Assembly: GCA_040954595.2 (NCBI GenBank)
Contig: CM082577.2
Coordinates: forward strand, 2,604,001 to 2,668,000
Direction of reading: 5' to 3'
DNA: 64,000 nt
Source: Balanoglossus misakiensis
Lineage: Eukaryota > Hemichordata
The translations under genes were made by a program, and so were the position numbers. The notes beneath the pieces are model-generated. The model did no database searches. It was not told the origin of the DNA and worked only from the letters and a program-made list of their open reading frames with translations. Below, one piece after another: positions 26,601-39,304 of this stretch (position 1 is its first letter; every line of letters starts with the position of its first letter).

Positions 26601-27435
26601 AACACGATGAAGGTCAAAACAGGGCCTATCTCTACAGCTGATAAAAAAACTGAACCTTTGGTATTCACTCATCACTATTACCGGTAAATAAAAATGACGC
26701 TCAGAATTTGAATTATGTTCTCTAAATCGGTGTACTGGCGGTCATGTCATCAACGACACAGTTGTCATCGCAAAAATGCATCTCCGCTAACCAAGCGCAT
26801 TTATTTTGGCCAGTACCGGGCCGGGGCTTCCCTTTAAGGGATACCGACCGACCGGCCAAGGGTGCAGTTTAATTAGAGACAGTGAGAGGAAAATTGCATA
26901 AAACGGAGACTTTCATGCATTTTCGGAAAATGAACGAAAAGCAGCATATCGAACCGTAAGGACAACACTCATGTTTCTTTATAGATTTCTAGTTTGCCAT
27001 CGGTGCTTCTGTAATGCCTTGACATCTTGCGCTACGTTGACATCTGCAGTAACAGTCTGAGTAAAGAAGTCAGGTTATCTGTCAATGTAGTTAAACCAAC
27101 ACCCTGGGACGGTGTTGACTCATTAAACGAGGGGTCGGGGCGGGTCGGGGCCCCGCGGGCAGTGAACCTTTTGGTTAAGATATACGGATACCCTGCATAC
27201 CTGATGCGTCGTCCATGACTCGATCGGGATCGCAAACCCACGAGACGTTTTTCCTCCGCCCGCACGCCAGCGGATTGACCATGGGATTTGGAAAGTGGCG
27301 GGGGATCCAACTCGAGCTCTCGGCGAGGGAACTGCACAGCCAAAATGCGAATAGAAAGACAAAAGCGCGGGCACGAGAGATCCGAACACAGCTGAAGACA
27401 CCAGACGACAGCAGACTACATCTCATCTTCCGCAT
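23640..27435 (-). CDS. MOLO1/TPM-domain single-pass membrane protein (copy B)
   Basis: Four coding exons: 27201-27435, 24697-24835, 24361-24481 and 23640-24077, giving 310 residues with intron phases 1, 2, 0, the same as its neighbour copy A. The first exon has a signal peptide followed by FPNP...ACGRR...WVCDPD, the MOLO1 family start. The second holds RIDEALERA and GYRFGVAVIA, the third FAKDVRRQW and CDDNVLILF. The last contains a transmembrane helix (AIGLAFFGGVLLFAFGVLVF) and a basic cytosolic tail of about 55 residues, longer than in copy A. The third-exon donor (CAG/GTTTTA) is weak. A role as a surface accessory protein, by analogy with nematode MOLO-1, is inference. The ATG at 27435 is used; another in-frame ATG follows within four codons. 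Confidence 0.85.
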
Positions 27436-28975
27436 AGCTGCGGACACTGGTCCATGAAAACTATCGCACAGCGGAGGTTAATCTCCATGCGTTGTCAGGT
27501 CTGGGACTTTCTGGCATTGCATGCATTGCAGTGTGTAATCGTGTGTATCCTTGTTGTCGAAATGAGTCCGTATCGGGTGTCGGAGACGCAACCAATATGG
27601 CCACACCCAGCCACCAAAGTCTCGACACCCCAAGCAGACGATTATCGCAGAGCCGTCAGATATTCACCACCACACGCACCACCGGTGCAGACGCGATAGA
27701 AATGTTCTCGTCGATTTGATTGTTTCCAGCGATCTGCAGACCATGCTATGAAGTGTTGATGCGTTGAAGCCGAACACCAGCAAGTGTGTCAACCACTTTC
27801 AGAAATTAGCAGTAAGAAAAATCCGATCGCTGTCTTCACATCTCGCGATTGTGGTGCTGTTGTCCCGGGCAACTGCACGGAGACTTAAAAACCGAACGAA
27901 TCTGTCAACTCTTAGGTAATTTTGATGAGATACGACTGGAAATTGCCAACCATAAAGACGGATGGCGTCTCAGGTGCATCCCGGGTTGCCGAGGTGGATA
28001 TTTAGCTGATTAACACGGAGATCCTTCGCCCGCGGTGGCAATATATCACCAGTGCAGTCAAGTTTACTCTGGGCGTGGCGACTTTCTCCCGGCCCTCTGC
28101 TCAGAAACCATTATTTTGACGTTGGGGATGAGCACACTGGACCGCTGTACTGTTTCCCCACATCCAAAGCTACAGAACTCCCGTCGAATACCGCTTGCTT
28201 ATACTACAATTCCATCTTCGGAAGACTTGCCCGATGTCGATGTGACACGTGGACTAAAACAAGTATCGTGTCGACGGCGACGCGATTCACTGACCCGTCA
28301 AACGTGACCTAAATTGGCATTGCTGCCTCACGTTTCATCGATCGCACATCTGTCGAAATGTCCCATCTCCGCGCGCGCACCGTGCTGACATGACACATGC
28401 TTGAACACAAATTCCGACCGGGTGTCCAACTACAGGAGAAATGCCCTTGATTTTGTTGTGGGAATTCTCGCCCACTTCAGGCTTAGACCCCCTGTACAAG
28501 CACACACACACACACGCACTTCGGGATAGGGCTCTACGATCGACCAATCTGTCGTCCAAAACACCAGTCGTTTCCGATGACGCGGAAAATTAGTCAGCTA
28601 TAGTAGGAGACTAGGTTTCATGCCCCCTGACTCCACAACATATTGATGAAATGTATCTGACACTATAGCCTTGATGAAACTCTATCCATCTATAACGTGT
28701 TCGGCTTTACTTTACAAGAATAGGCTTGTAATGGACTGCGCACGTTGCCGATCTGTATTCGGCACCGTTCAGTCCCCACCACAAATGTACTTTTATAATA
28801 ACAATAATTATTCATGGGCAACCAAATTCAACCAAACCATTAAACATTCACACGCGCAGGATAAGAAAATGTTACACCCAACCGCCTCTGATTAAAGTGG
28901 CCGAATATTTGGCCCAAAAAGACCACCTTTGAGCAGATTATAATCAGTTATGTATACTTGAGTTTTAGGTGTTCT

Positions 28976-29072
<97 letters not shown>

Positions 29073-29715
29073 GGTGGTGGTGACGACAGACAGACTTGCT
29101 CATCACTATCGGCCAGTAGGTACGCGAAAAATACATCATCGAGGACAACGCGTAAGACCGTTAGCTAATTTAATCAAAACTCAAACTGCTACTGATATCT
29201 AAGACAGCGAATCCACTCGTTCGCCAGTGCAATAAATGGAAAAACGAAATCATGCAAGCTAAGGGACGAGGGGATTTTGTAGGAATCGTTCTCCAAATGC
29301 AAATCGAGCGTGGCCATGAATACTGATAAGTTCCATTGCCGTGATCAAACGATAACTCCCAATGTAACGTAACATGCAGGTGATAAAAACTGCCCCTTGA
29401 GTCATGCGCAGTCACTCGAAAGGTCACGTGTCAATAACTCCAGCGATAAATGCTTCTGGTTATATAGTGATAGATTATGAGATGCTTTAGGATTCTACCT
29501 CAGCGTGAGATTGATTCCGGTAATTCTACATGATCTGTAGCTTCATTTGGATTTGGAGAGGAAAATTAGGATATACAGGGATAGTTTGTAACTAAAAGAC
29601 AGTGAAATATTACACTAAGAACCTAAAGCGCCCGGGCCTAGGGCAATAACTTGGCAATAGCAGCGTAGAAATTAGACGTTTGTCAAATTGGGCATTAAAG
29701 TTATGTCTAAAAGAT
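27436..29715. other. Intergenic upstream of MOLO1-like gene B
   Basis: No supportable gene. GC is raised near 27.4-28.3 kb, consistent with a promoter for the minus-strand gene. A (GAT)n/(GGT)n microsatellite lies at 28976-29083. Confidence 0.45.
28976..29083. repeat. (GAT)n(GGT)n trinucleotide microsatellite
   Basis: About 27 GAT triplets followed by eight GGT triplets. Apparent poly-Met and poly-His frames over it are artefacts. Confidence 0.95.
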
Positions 29716-30048
29716 TTAAAGCGCCTTTCTCGATGGGTCTCCAATTAAGTGGATGTTTGAAGTGCTGCTTAACACTTCGTCAATCTTTTGTTCTTCGTTG
29801 AACGGTCTTATTTTTGCTAAGTAATATATTTCCTGCCCAATTAATCTGATGCTAAAGTAGGGACCTTTAACGTTTTGCAGATAACAACTATGCCTTCGGA
29901 TCAACGTTAGCGTATCACTGACATCTTTCGGGTCAGCGCCTTTGCCATATTCAATTAGAAAGCGCTGTGCATATGCAATATCTGTGTGAAGTGGATGCAA
30001 CATCTCACATGAATTTAATTTTGGTCGAGCTCTGGGCATTTTGTTCAT
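29716..30048 (-). CDS. Orphan open reading frame, unknown
   Basis: An ATG-started frame of 110 residues (MNKMPRARPK... to ...DPSRKAL). The composition is ordinary for a soluble protein: mixed charged and hydrophobic residues, no low complexity, no signal peptide or transmembrane segment. I recognise no family. It could be a single-exon gene, one exon of an unseen gene, or chance. It sits alone between MOLO1-like gene B and the ASPSCR1 orthologue. Confidence 0.3.
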   Translation of the reverse strand: MNKMPRARPKLNSCEMLHPLHTDIAYAQRFLIEYGKGADPKDVSDTLTLIRRHSCYLQNVKGPYFSIRLIGQEIYYLAKIRPFNEEQKIDEVLSSTSNIHLIGDPSRKAL

Positions 30049-32307
30049 CAAAAGGAAAGTGACAGATTTCCACGTTCTCAAATGTGCATAATTATGACGT
30101 TATTGGGACCATTCTCTTGATACAATTCAAGTCTTGCCAGTTTTCCTAATCACCTGGTTTCGGCAGTGTTTCTGAATGTAGGTCATTCTTAACTGGTATT
30201 CTACACGACAAGGCATACAAATTAAATGAGAGGGACCAGTCATAATCTTTGCCGGGTGGGGGGGGGGGGGGTATTGCTTGGAACCAAAACCACTAATGGC
30301 AAGAACCAATCAACCAAGCACAACGTGTTCAGTGCACAATGTTTGTCTGTAATGACAGAGATCACTTTCCACCCAATTCTATCTGTAAGAGCAAATGCTT
30401 CCGTTTTTCTGCACGTGTAGTCATTCGGATCAATATATAAATCGATCTGTTAATACAAGTATTTTAATATTTCTACATTTTCCATTTGACACTCACCGAA
30501 AAACAACTGACCTGCCCTAGCAAAAGTACTCCGTTTTTTTTAACCTGCAACATGGCGTTCTTGTAGAGACAGTTATATGTACACCCATTATGGCGTCCAT
30601 TGGGATGTTTGACATAACAGACGTTCGATACAGATTACTTCAACAGCACTTGTAAGGTCAAAAGGTCACGGAGTCCAAACACTGATTCAGCAGATGTGAA
30701 AGATATTTTGAACAATTTCAAAGCTTCGAGTTACAAGCACTTTACTGCAGAAGCCGAGTGCCGGTTCCAATCAGGGTGTTTTTCATCAACTGCGGAAAAT
30801 ATGAAGTGACGGGCGAATGACATTCAAGTATTTACACTCTCAAAATGTGTGACATCATTTTAGATAGAAAATGGCACAATTTTGGGGGTGATTCTGGTAA
30901 TTTCGTTTTTATTTTTAAAAATCACAATTGACTGGTATTCTCAAAAATAATCAGAAATCTTTTGTTACAGCTAGTGCAAGAGAAAACTTGTACAGGGCTC
31001 ATTGGACAAAATAAAGAAGAAAAAAAATGTTTCACCCCAGTTTTCTTCAGAGGTCCAACTTTATCATAGAAAAGAACAGATTTGGACCAAACCATTGTGG
31101 TGAAAGGGTTGACAGGTTGCCCCATGACAGATACAGAGATATCGTGAACCATAGAAAAATGTAACAAAAGCCAAAAATACATTGTTTTCTTGCTTGTGAA
31201 AATACGATAGTTGAAGATGCAATCCTAGAGTGCTTTCAGCCGGACAGTGACTGGTGAATGTCGTGGCGTCTTTGTTTCTCTATATGGCCTCATGTTGCGT
31301 CTCTCAGGGTTTCGTAATTTCATATTGAAAATATTTCTTTCCTACGTCAGGATCTTTTATCCGAAAATAAACCACGAAAGGTTAAGAGCGAGGAAAGTGT
31401 AAGATGTTTTTGATGGCGTACCCGATAGACATTGCCTTTCCCCAAGGCTTTGATTGTCCGGGTGCTGTGGAAATTAATTGAGATTTCAATTGTCTAAGCA
31501 ATTTTCTAACAGCTGACCATACCACATACTGGCCACAGTCAATTCACTTGACCATATCTGATTTCACACCCTCAAGGTAAAATCGCCTTAAATTATGATA
31601 TGAAAATTGGAATTAGATTTCAGGAGAGTCACTTTTGTAAAAAACAAAAACAAATAATACAGATGCTTAACAATCCCAACTTTTTTTATCCTAGGCAGTG
31701 TCAACTAACATGGCATATGAGCCAATAACAACCTACGCCTGGTAACACAATAGGTTATACATATTTGTTTGCCATCTACGGAAAGAATTGCCAATCTTTA
31801 GAGTGAGAGACTCAGCTGTCTACTACCAGAGTGACAGTGAGTGTCCCCGACGGAAAAGTACATTTGCAAAGTCAGCATCGACTACAGTGTCGAAGCTGTG
31901 GCCATTTTCGCAAAGAACTACAAGTACATGTATACATGATATGAAGATGTCCAACAACAAAAAAGAGACTGAATCACATGTTCGGGTTACACCAGAATCT
32001 TCCAATCCGGATGAAATGGATACTTCTCCACGGGGATGTCTCACTTCTTGGCTCCTGTAAATAAAACCAATTAAGAAACTTAATAGTACAGCTGTCCATG
32101 AAACGTCGCAGCTCTTCTGTTTTTTTTCTTCTTCTCTCTCTCTCTCAATTGTAAATAAGATGCCACGGGTGTTATCGCATCTGTCTCAGCGACTGGAAAC
32201 CAAAGTAGCATTGTGCATTTTTCAGCAGCGACACCGATTTGTTTTATGTCTAACTTGGAGGCTTCACCAATGAACAGAGCAGTATAGGCAACCAATCCCA
32301 AACTTTT
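30049..32307. other. Intergenic, nothing recognised
   Basis: Contains a poly-G run near 30256 and no supportable exon. It includes the 3' UTR region of the ASPSCR1 orthologue just below 32308. Confidence 0.4.
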
Positions 32308-35300
32308 TTATCCTCTCAAAATTTTACAGGGAAACAAGAAGGGAATTGACTTGCCAATTTTAAACCACTTTGGAACGGTTCCTTCTGATGATGTTGCCGA
32401 CGCTGATGATGATGATGATGATGATGGAGTGGTTGATGCTGTGCTACGTTTAGCCTGAGCAGACTTCTTACTGTCTGTGTTTGCTGTGCTTTCCCCTTGG
32501 TCCACTTGGCTGCTAGATCTGTGGGCAAAGGGAAAGGTTCATAAAAAGAAAACAACTGTCCAAAGACATTCTCGCGCGGGATGTAAATTATCATTCAATG
32601 GTGATCTGTATATGCAGGGGGCTAAGTTATTTCAGGAATTTTTAAAATGTAATTAGACTGGAGAGGAAGACGGACTTTGTAAATGTGATAAAAAGACAAG
32701 ATAAACAGAGAAATCAGTGAAAGTTAGCGATTCAACAGCTGGGTTTTGCACTGTATGAGAATATCACTTGGCCGATAGTTCAGTTCTTTAGAAACTACCA
32801 ACTTGGTGACAGTTTTTGAGAATTAGACCACCTAGATGGCTAGATTTTCATGGTTCTCACTACTGTGTCAGTTGGTAGTGATAAAATTTTAATTTCAGTA
32901 ACAGTGGTCTTTTATTAAGTTGTACTACCTGACTAGCGCAAATTTTGTATCCGCTTGAGTTGGCGTGGTAACCTCTCCCAGCAGTGTTGGCAGTAGATAG
33001 TGATCTGAAATGAAACATGGAAAGATCAATCACTAGAGGGCGCTCATCAGAGTGGAAAAATGTTTTGAGAATTTAACAAGATGGTAATTGTTAACACATC
33101 TCTATTCATTCTACCAATTCATATCACTTCACATAGTATACAATGTAATACCTTTCCAACCTGAATACTTTTCTCAGTTTCTTTGGATCTTAAAAAATGA
33201 CAACGTAAACTACAGCACTTACCACATGAAGTTTCACAACCAAAATAGACATTTGCTGCCGGAATTAATTTGGCCTTGAAAAATAAACAAAATGGAGCAC
33301 TTAGTAACAACTCTCATTGCTGGACAAAAATAACCCCTCTCCCAACCCCCACATTCAGCACTAAGTTTATGTGCATACTGCCCTCACTGTGTTGAATGCA
33401 TCAGCTCAAAGAATGCGTAAAGTCATGAAAATGCTAGCCTCAAAAACTGCCTGAACTTTAATGATATCGCAATTCTTATGGTACATGTATATCTCCACAG
33501 TCAACACACTGTTTTTATGTGTAAGAACACTCACCCCATAAAGTGACTGATTAGGATCTTTCAATACACACTTTGGAGGAGTTGTGTCTGGAATGAAAGA
33601 AAAAAAATCACAATCATGAAATGTTATATAACTGATGAGATTTCAGAGTTCTACTATGTACTTTCATAGCTATGTTGCTTTTATGGTTTAATATATGACA
33701 GTCACTACATACACAACTGACATGATCAAGACAGACACAGTATACGCATGTACTTACAGAGATAACATTTTAGATTCTTGTCACCAAGGTTGGATTGCAC
33801 AAACTCTGTTAAGGCTTTCACTGTGAATGTCAAAATAAAAACAGTGACACAATTAGCAAAGATACATGTACAAGTGTTTGTGTGGGTAGGTAGGTAGGTA
33901 GCTTGGTATTGGATGTACATATATGTGTGTATGTGTTCAGAAACATGGACTAAGGCAAATTAGCCATGTGACTTCCATGTGACTGTCACATGTTAAGAAC
34001 ATTGTTATGGAGACCATACCTGATTCAAGTGGTCTGAAGATCCCCTGCAATACAAGTCTGTCAGGGAAGTGTATTCTGATGACAGTCTGTGGGGAAGAAA
34101 ATTTGAAACAGTTTGTGATTATTCTTCACGGTAGTAGCCAAAAGGGGAAAGTCACAAATTTCTTTTTTTTTGCTTCCATCTTGAAATATATCTATGAAAA
34201 TTTTTACCCAATTTATCATGTAAATTTACGTAAAAGTTCCAAAGTTCACTGTTACATGAAACAAACTTACCTTTGGATATTTTGATACGATTCTCATTGT
34301 CTGCATCTCCCGTTGTGATTTCGTTAAAATTGGCTGCTCTTCGAGTTTTTGTCTGTATTTGAAAAACAATATAGAGTTTGCTAGGAAAACACTTTACAAT
34401 ATTGTAGGTCACTGCAAGATGCAAAGGGTTAATTCCAGGTAGCCACTTTCTACACACACACTACATACATACATACATACCTTTCATTTTGTAAATCCGA
34501 GTACATCTTTTTGACGTCATCAATTGTAACATCAAAGAAGTCATCAGGCACTTCTTCCTTAGTATCAACACTTCTGTCTTCAGCGTCTTGGTTGTACACA
34601 ATGAGTTCTCGGTCACAGGGCTGAAACAAAATCGTACAATTTGGTCTTTTTTTGATGTTCTACAATGAATGAGATGAAACAAGACGAGACAGGACAAGAC
34701 AAGACAATATGAAATGAGATGAGACAATGTTGTATCACCATCGTTTGTAACGTACCTCAGTTCCTCCTGAAAGTGAGGAAAATTCATTGACAAACAGACT
34801 TTGCCCTTTGGTTTCTTCTGGAAACTGTCAATAGATGGAAATGATTATGTGAAGCATATGTGGCTAGAATTCAATGTCTATTTTCGTGGTGACAGACTAA
34901 TCTATCAGCAGCGGTGGACTGACAGTGGACATAGTGTATCTGTACAATATAGAATTCCTTTTTCAAAATGTCATCACAAATTAAGAATTCTGGGGTTCCG
35001 GCCATCGATCACTACATACCTTGAAATTAGTGAAGGATTCCCTCTGCGACAAATTTGTGAGTTCTTCGTGCCTCTGCCGGATCTGTCTCTCTCTTTCTCT
35101 TTGCCGCCGCAGTTCCAACTTCCTCTGTTGTTCGCGCAGCTCTTGTTCTTGCTTCTCCTCCTCCTCTTGTCTGTGCTGGAATATGGACTGTGCGATGGCT
35201 CTTCCGACGATCATTGCTTGCTGTGGAGAGGAGGGGGTGGGGGGGGGGGGAGGGGAAGCAGACAGTGTTGAAATTATTTTAATGATATTCTTACAGTACT

Positions 35301-37610
35301 GCACCACACATCTCTGTAAAGTCACAAACACACTGTTTTTTGGAGTCAAATACTGAGTTTACAACAAAAAATTTCCATTTGATATTGATTATTCCCACAG
35401 AAGATCATTTGCTGCAAGGTTTGACAGAAACACATGAATTATGCTGCCCTGTCTGTGCAATACATACTTCTTCCTGCTGAGGCGTCAATTGTATTTCTCC
35501 GGCCGCTGCACCGACCTCCATTGGTTCTGGGGTAGGCACTGAGGTGGACGAGACATTCCCGGAGGAGGATTCGGTTGTTGAATCTGTGGCTGTAAGTCTT
35601 CTGCTTGGCTCAGTGTCTGTGGAACCTGTGGCTTTGAGGGCACCACTCAGATCAGTGTCCATTGGAGTTTGTTCGTCTTTTGGGGGTGCCCGTTGAGATT
35701 CACTTGCCGGTGATGTGAGTGAGGTCGATGGTGTGCTTACATCAGACACCTTCTTGGGTGGCTGTGTTTTCGTTTCCTCTTCCTTGGGAAGTTCAACAGC
35801 CCGATGTAAAAACCTGATCAGGAAACAAAGAATCACACATAAGCATGCTGACTGCAGCAAGCAGTCATGTTTCACGATTTCTGTAGGAAAAACGATTGGT
35901 TGGAAACAAAGAGCGCCATCTGTGGTGAGAACTAATATTTCAAACACATAAATAAATGGTCAGTTGTCAAGTAAAGGTTATATAAATGTACCTAAAGACA
36001 CGCACCTGATAATTGCCTTTCCACTGGTCAGACCCAGTGATTTCAGAGTTGCTTTCTTCAAGGCCCTTTCACCGATTACCTAGAATGGAAAACCAAAGCC
36101 CTATTACGGTTGTATCACAGCCCCTTGTATAGATAGAGATTTCTAGAGTAGAGAGGGTGTTATGTTTTACTTGTATGTGCTTACCTCTTGTCTCATGTAA
36201 ATACACACAGGCTGCAGCGCTGGAACGCTGGTTTCTCCAGGAACTTGGGTCAACTTCGGCCTGTGAAGGAACGAACCAGATTAGTGAGCTTCAATAATCA
36301 CTTCAAAAACATCGCAGTCATATAGAGATCGCAGCGGTATTTTTAAGAGAAATTATTTGGTCTCCAATTACTGCAATTATTATCATCTCTGAGTGATGCT
36401 TCAGTCAAAGCTTCACCTTCTTCACTACGGATTACAAAGCATCGGTTTTGTCTCTCTCTCTCTGTAGATCTCTCACCTTCCTTCTGCATTTTCCTGACGG
36501 TCCCAATGCTCAAGCAATTCCCACAGCGAGGTGCCCGGGAGAAACGCGTGCTGCAATCGCTCGTTGGTCTCCAGCTGGAGGGCAATGTTCACCTCCGTCT
36601 CTGTGCGGGGTTTGGTGGCTTTGACAAGCTCCAGTTTTGCATTGTTTGGCAGATTGGAGTACCTGACAGGAGCATTGACATCCAAGACGGTTCTTTGATG
36701 CCTACACAAAGTACAAGGAAGTTCGAAAAAAGGTATAAGCAGAGATACTTTAAACCAATCAAATCCTGATTAGAGTGGCAGAAAATTTCTACTTACTTCA
36801 AATCATACTCCTCAGGTGGGAATCCTTGCTTTGTACACACCTGCTCAATAATCTGTGAACAATCAAACAAGCAAGACAAATCACATCATTATGTGATGGT
36901 GAAAATAAGAGTTGAATAGATGTTAATGGGTGTACCATCTTGTAATGCAATTCAGCGAATGTTTCAAGGTTATAGTACACATCACTTTCTCATTTAAAAG
37001 GTCTAATTGGAAAATAATTAGTTCAGTCACATTGGACAAGGTCAGCGCGATCATGATGACTATAGCATTAATAAGCTGTTGTGAAGAAGAACTATAGCTC
37101 CATGATTTAGACAGAACTGCGTACCGTGATGATTATGGACATATTGTACGTGTTATTGTTACTACTAAGTATGTCTATGGTGCAATTTGCAGTATCAATC
37201 ATTGGCGACCTTGTACATTCTGGAACAATAATTTGGACCTTGGGGTCCAATTTTCGACAACGGATGACATGCACAAAACAGCACAACTAAAAATGGCTTA
37301 CAATATGGCGTTAGTGGTTTCTTTTGGCAAGTTGAAATTTTATGCGCGGCTTTGCACAGTAAACTCCAACGATCGTCGTCTGCGATGCGTGCCATACGTG
37401 ACTCGCGAGCCATGACATGACGAATTTCTACTGCAACTATGGTTTCCAGACTTTCAACACATTTGTTGGATTGCGGATAGTAGCAGAAGAACGAGTAGTT
37501 CCTTATGTCAAAAAGAAAGGTAACCTCACCTGTAAGATACTGGTGTTGGGGGTTATTTTCACGTTTTGTCGTCTGCCATTTGGAGCTAAAACTTGGACGG
37601 ACGTCGCCAT
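32308..37610 (-). CDS. ASPSCR1: ASPSCR1/TUG orthologue, UBX-domain tether protein
   Basis: Sixteen coding exons, 623 residues, all phases consistent: 37530-37610, 36797-36852, 36477-36701, 36185-36260, 36006-36079, 35468-35813, 35020-35220, 34756-34824, 34481-34620, 34271-34352, 34020-34086, 33758-33820, 33535-33587, 33223-33274, 32929-33004, 32308-32518. The human gene also has 16 exons. The N-terminal TUG ubiquitin-like domain starts VQVLAPNGRRQ and includes NLPNNAKLE; a second ubiquitin-like region ends near residue 172. A Ser/Thr-rich linker, a charged coiled coil (about 287-353) and a UBX-like domain (about 450-530, FPDRLVLQGIFRP) follow, with the C-terminal VPKWFK motif near the end. 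TUG binds p97/VCP and, in vertebrates, tethers GLUT4 vesicles. A (TCA)7 run codes for poly-Ser. The last exon reads through to a stop at 32308; a further splice near the end cannot be excluded. Confidence 0.93.
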
Positions 37611-39304
37611 CTTCTTCGCTCGAATGTAACAGCGCCGCCATACGGTGACACTGATCGACCATGACCCAAATATACAAGCTTACCTTTTTCGACGAGTTTT
37701 GTTCAAGCAATCATGTCATAGCGATCTCAAACGCTAGCGTCGGAAAGTAAAATCATGAAAATAATGCAAAAAGTGGCAGCTTTAAAACAGGGTCGATTTG
37801 ATGTTTGACCCACCAGTGGACTCCAAAACTGCCCAAACTCGGTATAAATCTTGGAAATGTGAAGTGCAACTTGTCTGGAAACCATATCCAGCTATCAACC
37901 GTACACATTCACAGAAATGTTTAAGTTCATTCATCACAAAGCCATCGACCGTTCCCTTGCTATATCAAATTTCATACATGCTAGGCCTACTTCATCAGCG
38001 CCTAAAATCGAACACGGCTCAGTTTGGCAATGGTCCGAAAAAAACTTCTTTGTGTACGCTTTCAGTCCAAACATAGTTTGTTTGACACTTCACACTTTTA
38101 AGTGTCCCATTTCGACACTGCGATAGCGTCCGCGCACCCGTGGCCTTGAGTTTCAATCAAGTGATACTGATTGAAAACACGGTCCGTGCTGAAAATAAGG
38201 AGGGCGAAACATAAAATTTACTGCGAGAGCAGACAGGTTCACTGCCCAACTAGCGTGAAAATAAGCGTCAGAAGAAACTGAAAAAATGTTGATATTGTGC
38301 ATAGGAAAAACATTCTAGGCCCAAAAAATACAGCAACCACATTGTACCCACGTGCGCAAATACATGTAGTCTTGCGTGTTTTGCCATTAGACGTCTACTG
38401 ATGTACATGTTTAATGTACAGATTCAAGCATTATCATAAACTGATCTCATTTGATATCTGATGGCGTAATGAACCGTTAGGACATATTATAGAGACACAA
38501 CGCAGATCGATTCTCTGAGGAGTGCTGCGCGATCGCGACGGTCTGACAGCTGAAAGTGAAAATTCACATCGCTTCTGCCACGCGAAAACATCTACGTGGT
38601 TTATGGTTTCGAATGGTCGCAGTACGCGTGGCTGTAATTTTGCATAAATCAATCATGGAAGTAGTAGTATAGGTAGGAATAAATAAACTTGCTTTCAGGA
38701 TTACGGGTCAAAGATCGTATGAGATGAATGCATGAAAATGGTTTATTTGCATGTTATGAAAGACCCGTGCCTCGTCGTGTCTCGGGGGTTCCGTGGTAGA
38801 GTCTGGTTAAAGGTGAGCCTGGGTATTTCATTTATTAAGTCGGTTTTAAGGCAGATTTCGCCTCCAACCATCTGGACATATGATGAGACAATTCTTCACC
38901 TGAAATACCAAATCGCAATTGTTCTAGGGCAAGAGAGCTTGACGGAAGGACCCCGGTGGTGACACACACCGTGTTGTTCTTCTAAGAGTGCGCCCCCGGG
39001 ATTCTTCTGTGCCATATACTAGTATTGCAGATCCTGTCTACATGTCACTTTCTAGCTGTCCAAATATCACATTGAGACTGGTACCGTTAGAGCTGGGCTG
39101 TCGTTTCTGCTACCACAGGAGTCAATTTACAGTGAGCAAAACAACCGGGTCGCATAAATAGGCTATTATAGTCACCGTTACAAGAGAGCTGACCTACAGT
39201 AGACAGAACTGTGGAAGACGCAAGAAGGTCGTCTTTAAAAACACAAATCTCCGATCATCAAGTACTACGTTTACGATCACAAGTGACCCTCTAGCTCGAG
39301 TAGT
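37611..39304. other. Divergent intergenic region between ASPSCR1 and SMPDL3-like
   Basis: About 1.7 kb between two head-to-head genes. No exon seen. It must hold both promoters, but no single element can be named with confidence. Confidence 0.5.

Noticed and set aside
26468-26668. 66-residue frame with a signal-peptide-like start
   Set aside because: Lies in the first intron of MOLO1-like gene B on the same strand; the hydrophobic start is the only support.
28948-29202. Poly-His and poly-Met frames
   Set aside because: Produced by the (GAT)n/(GGT)n microsatellite.
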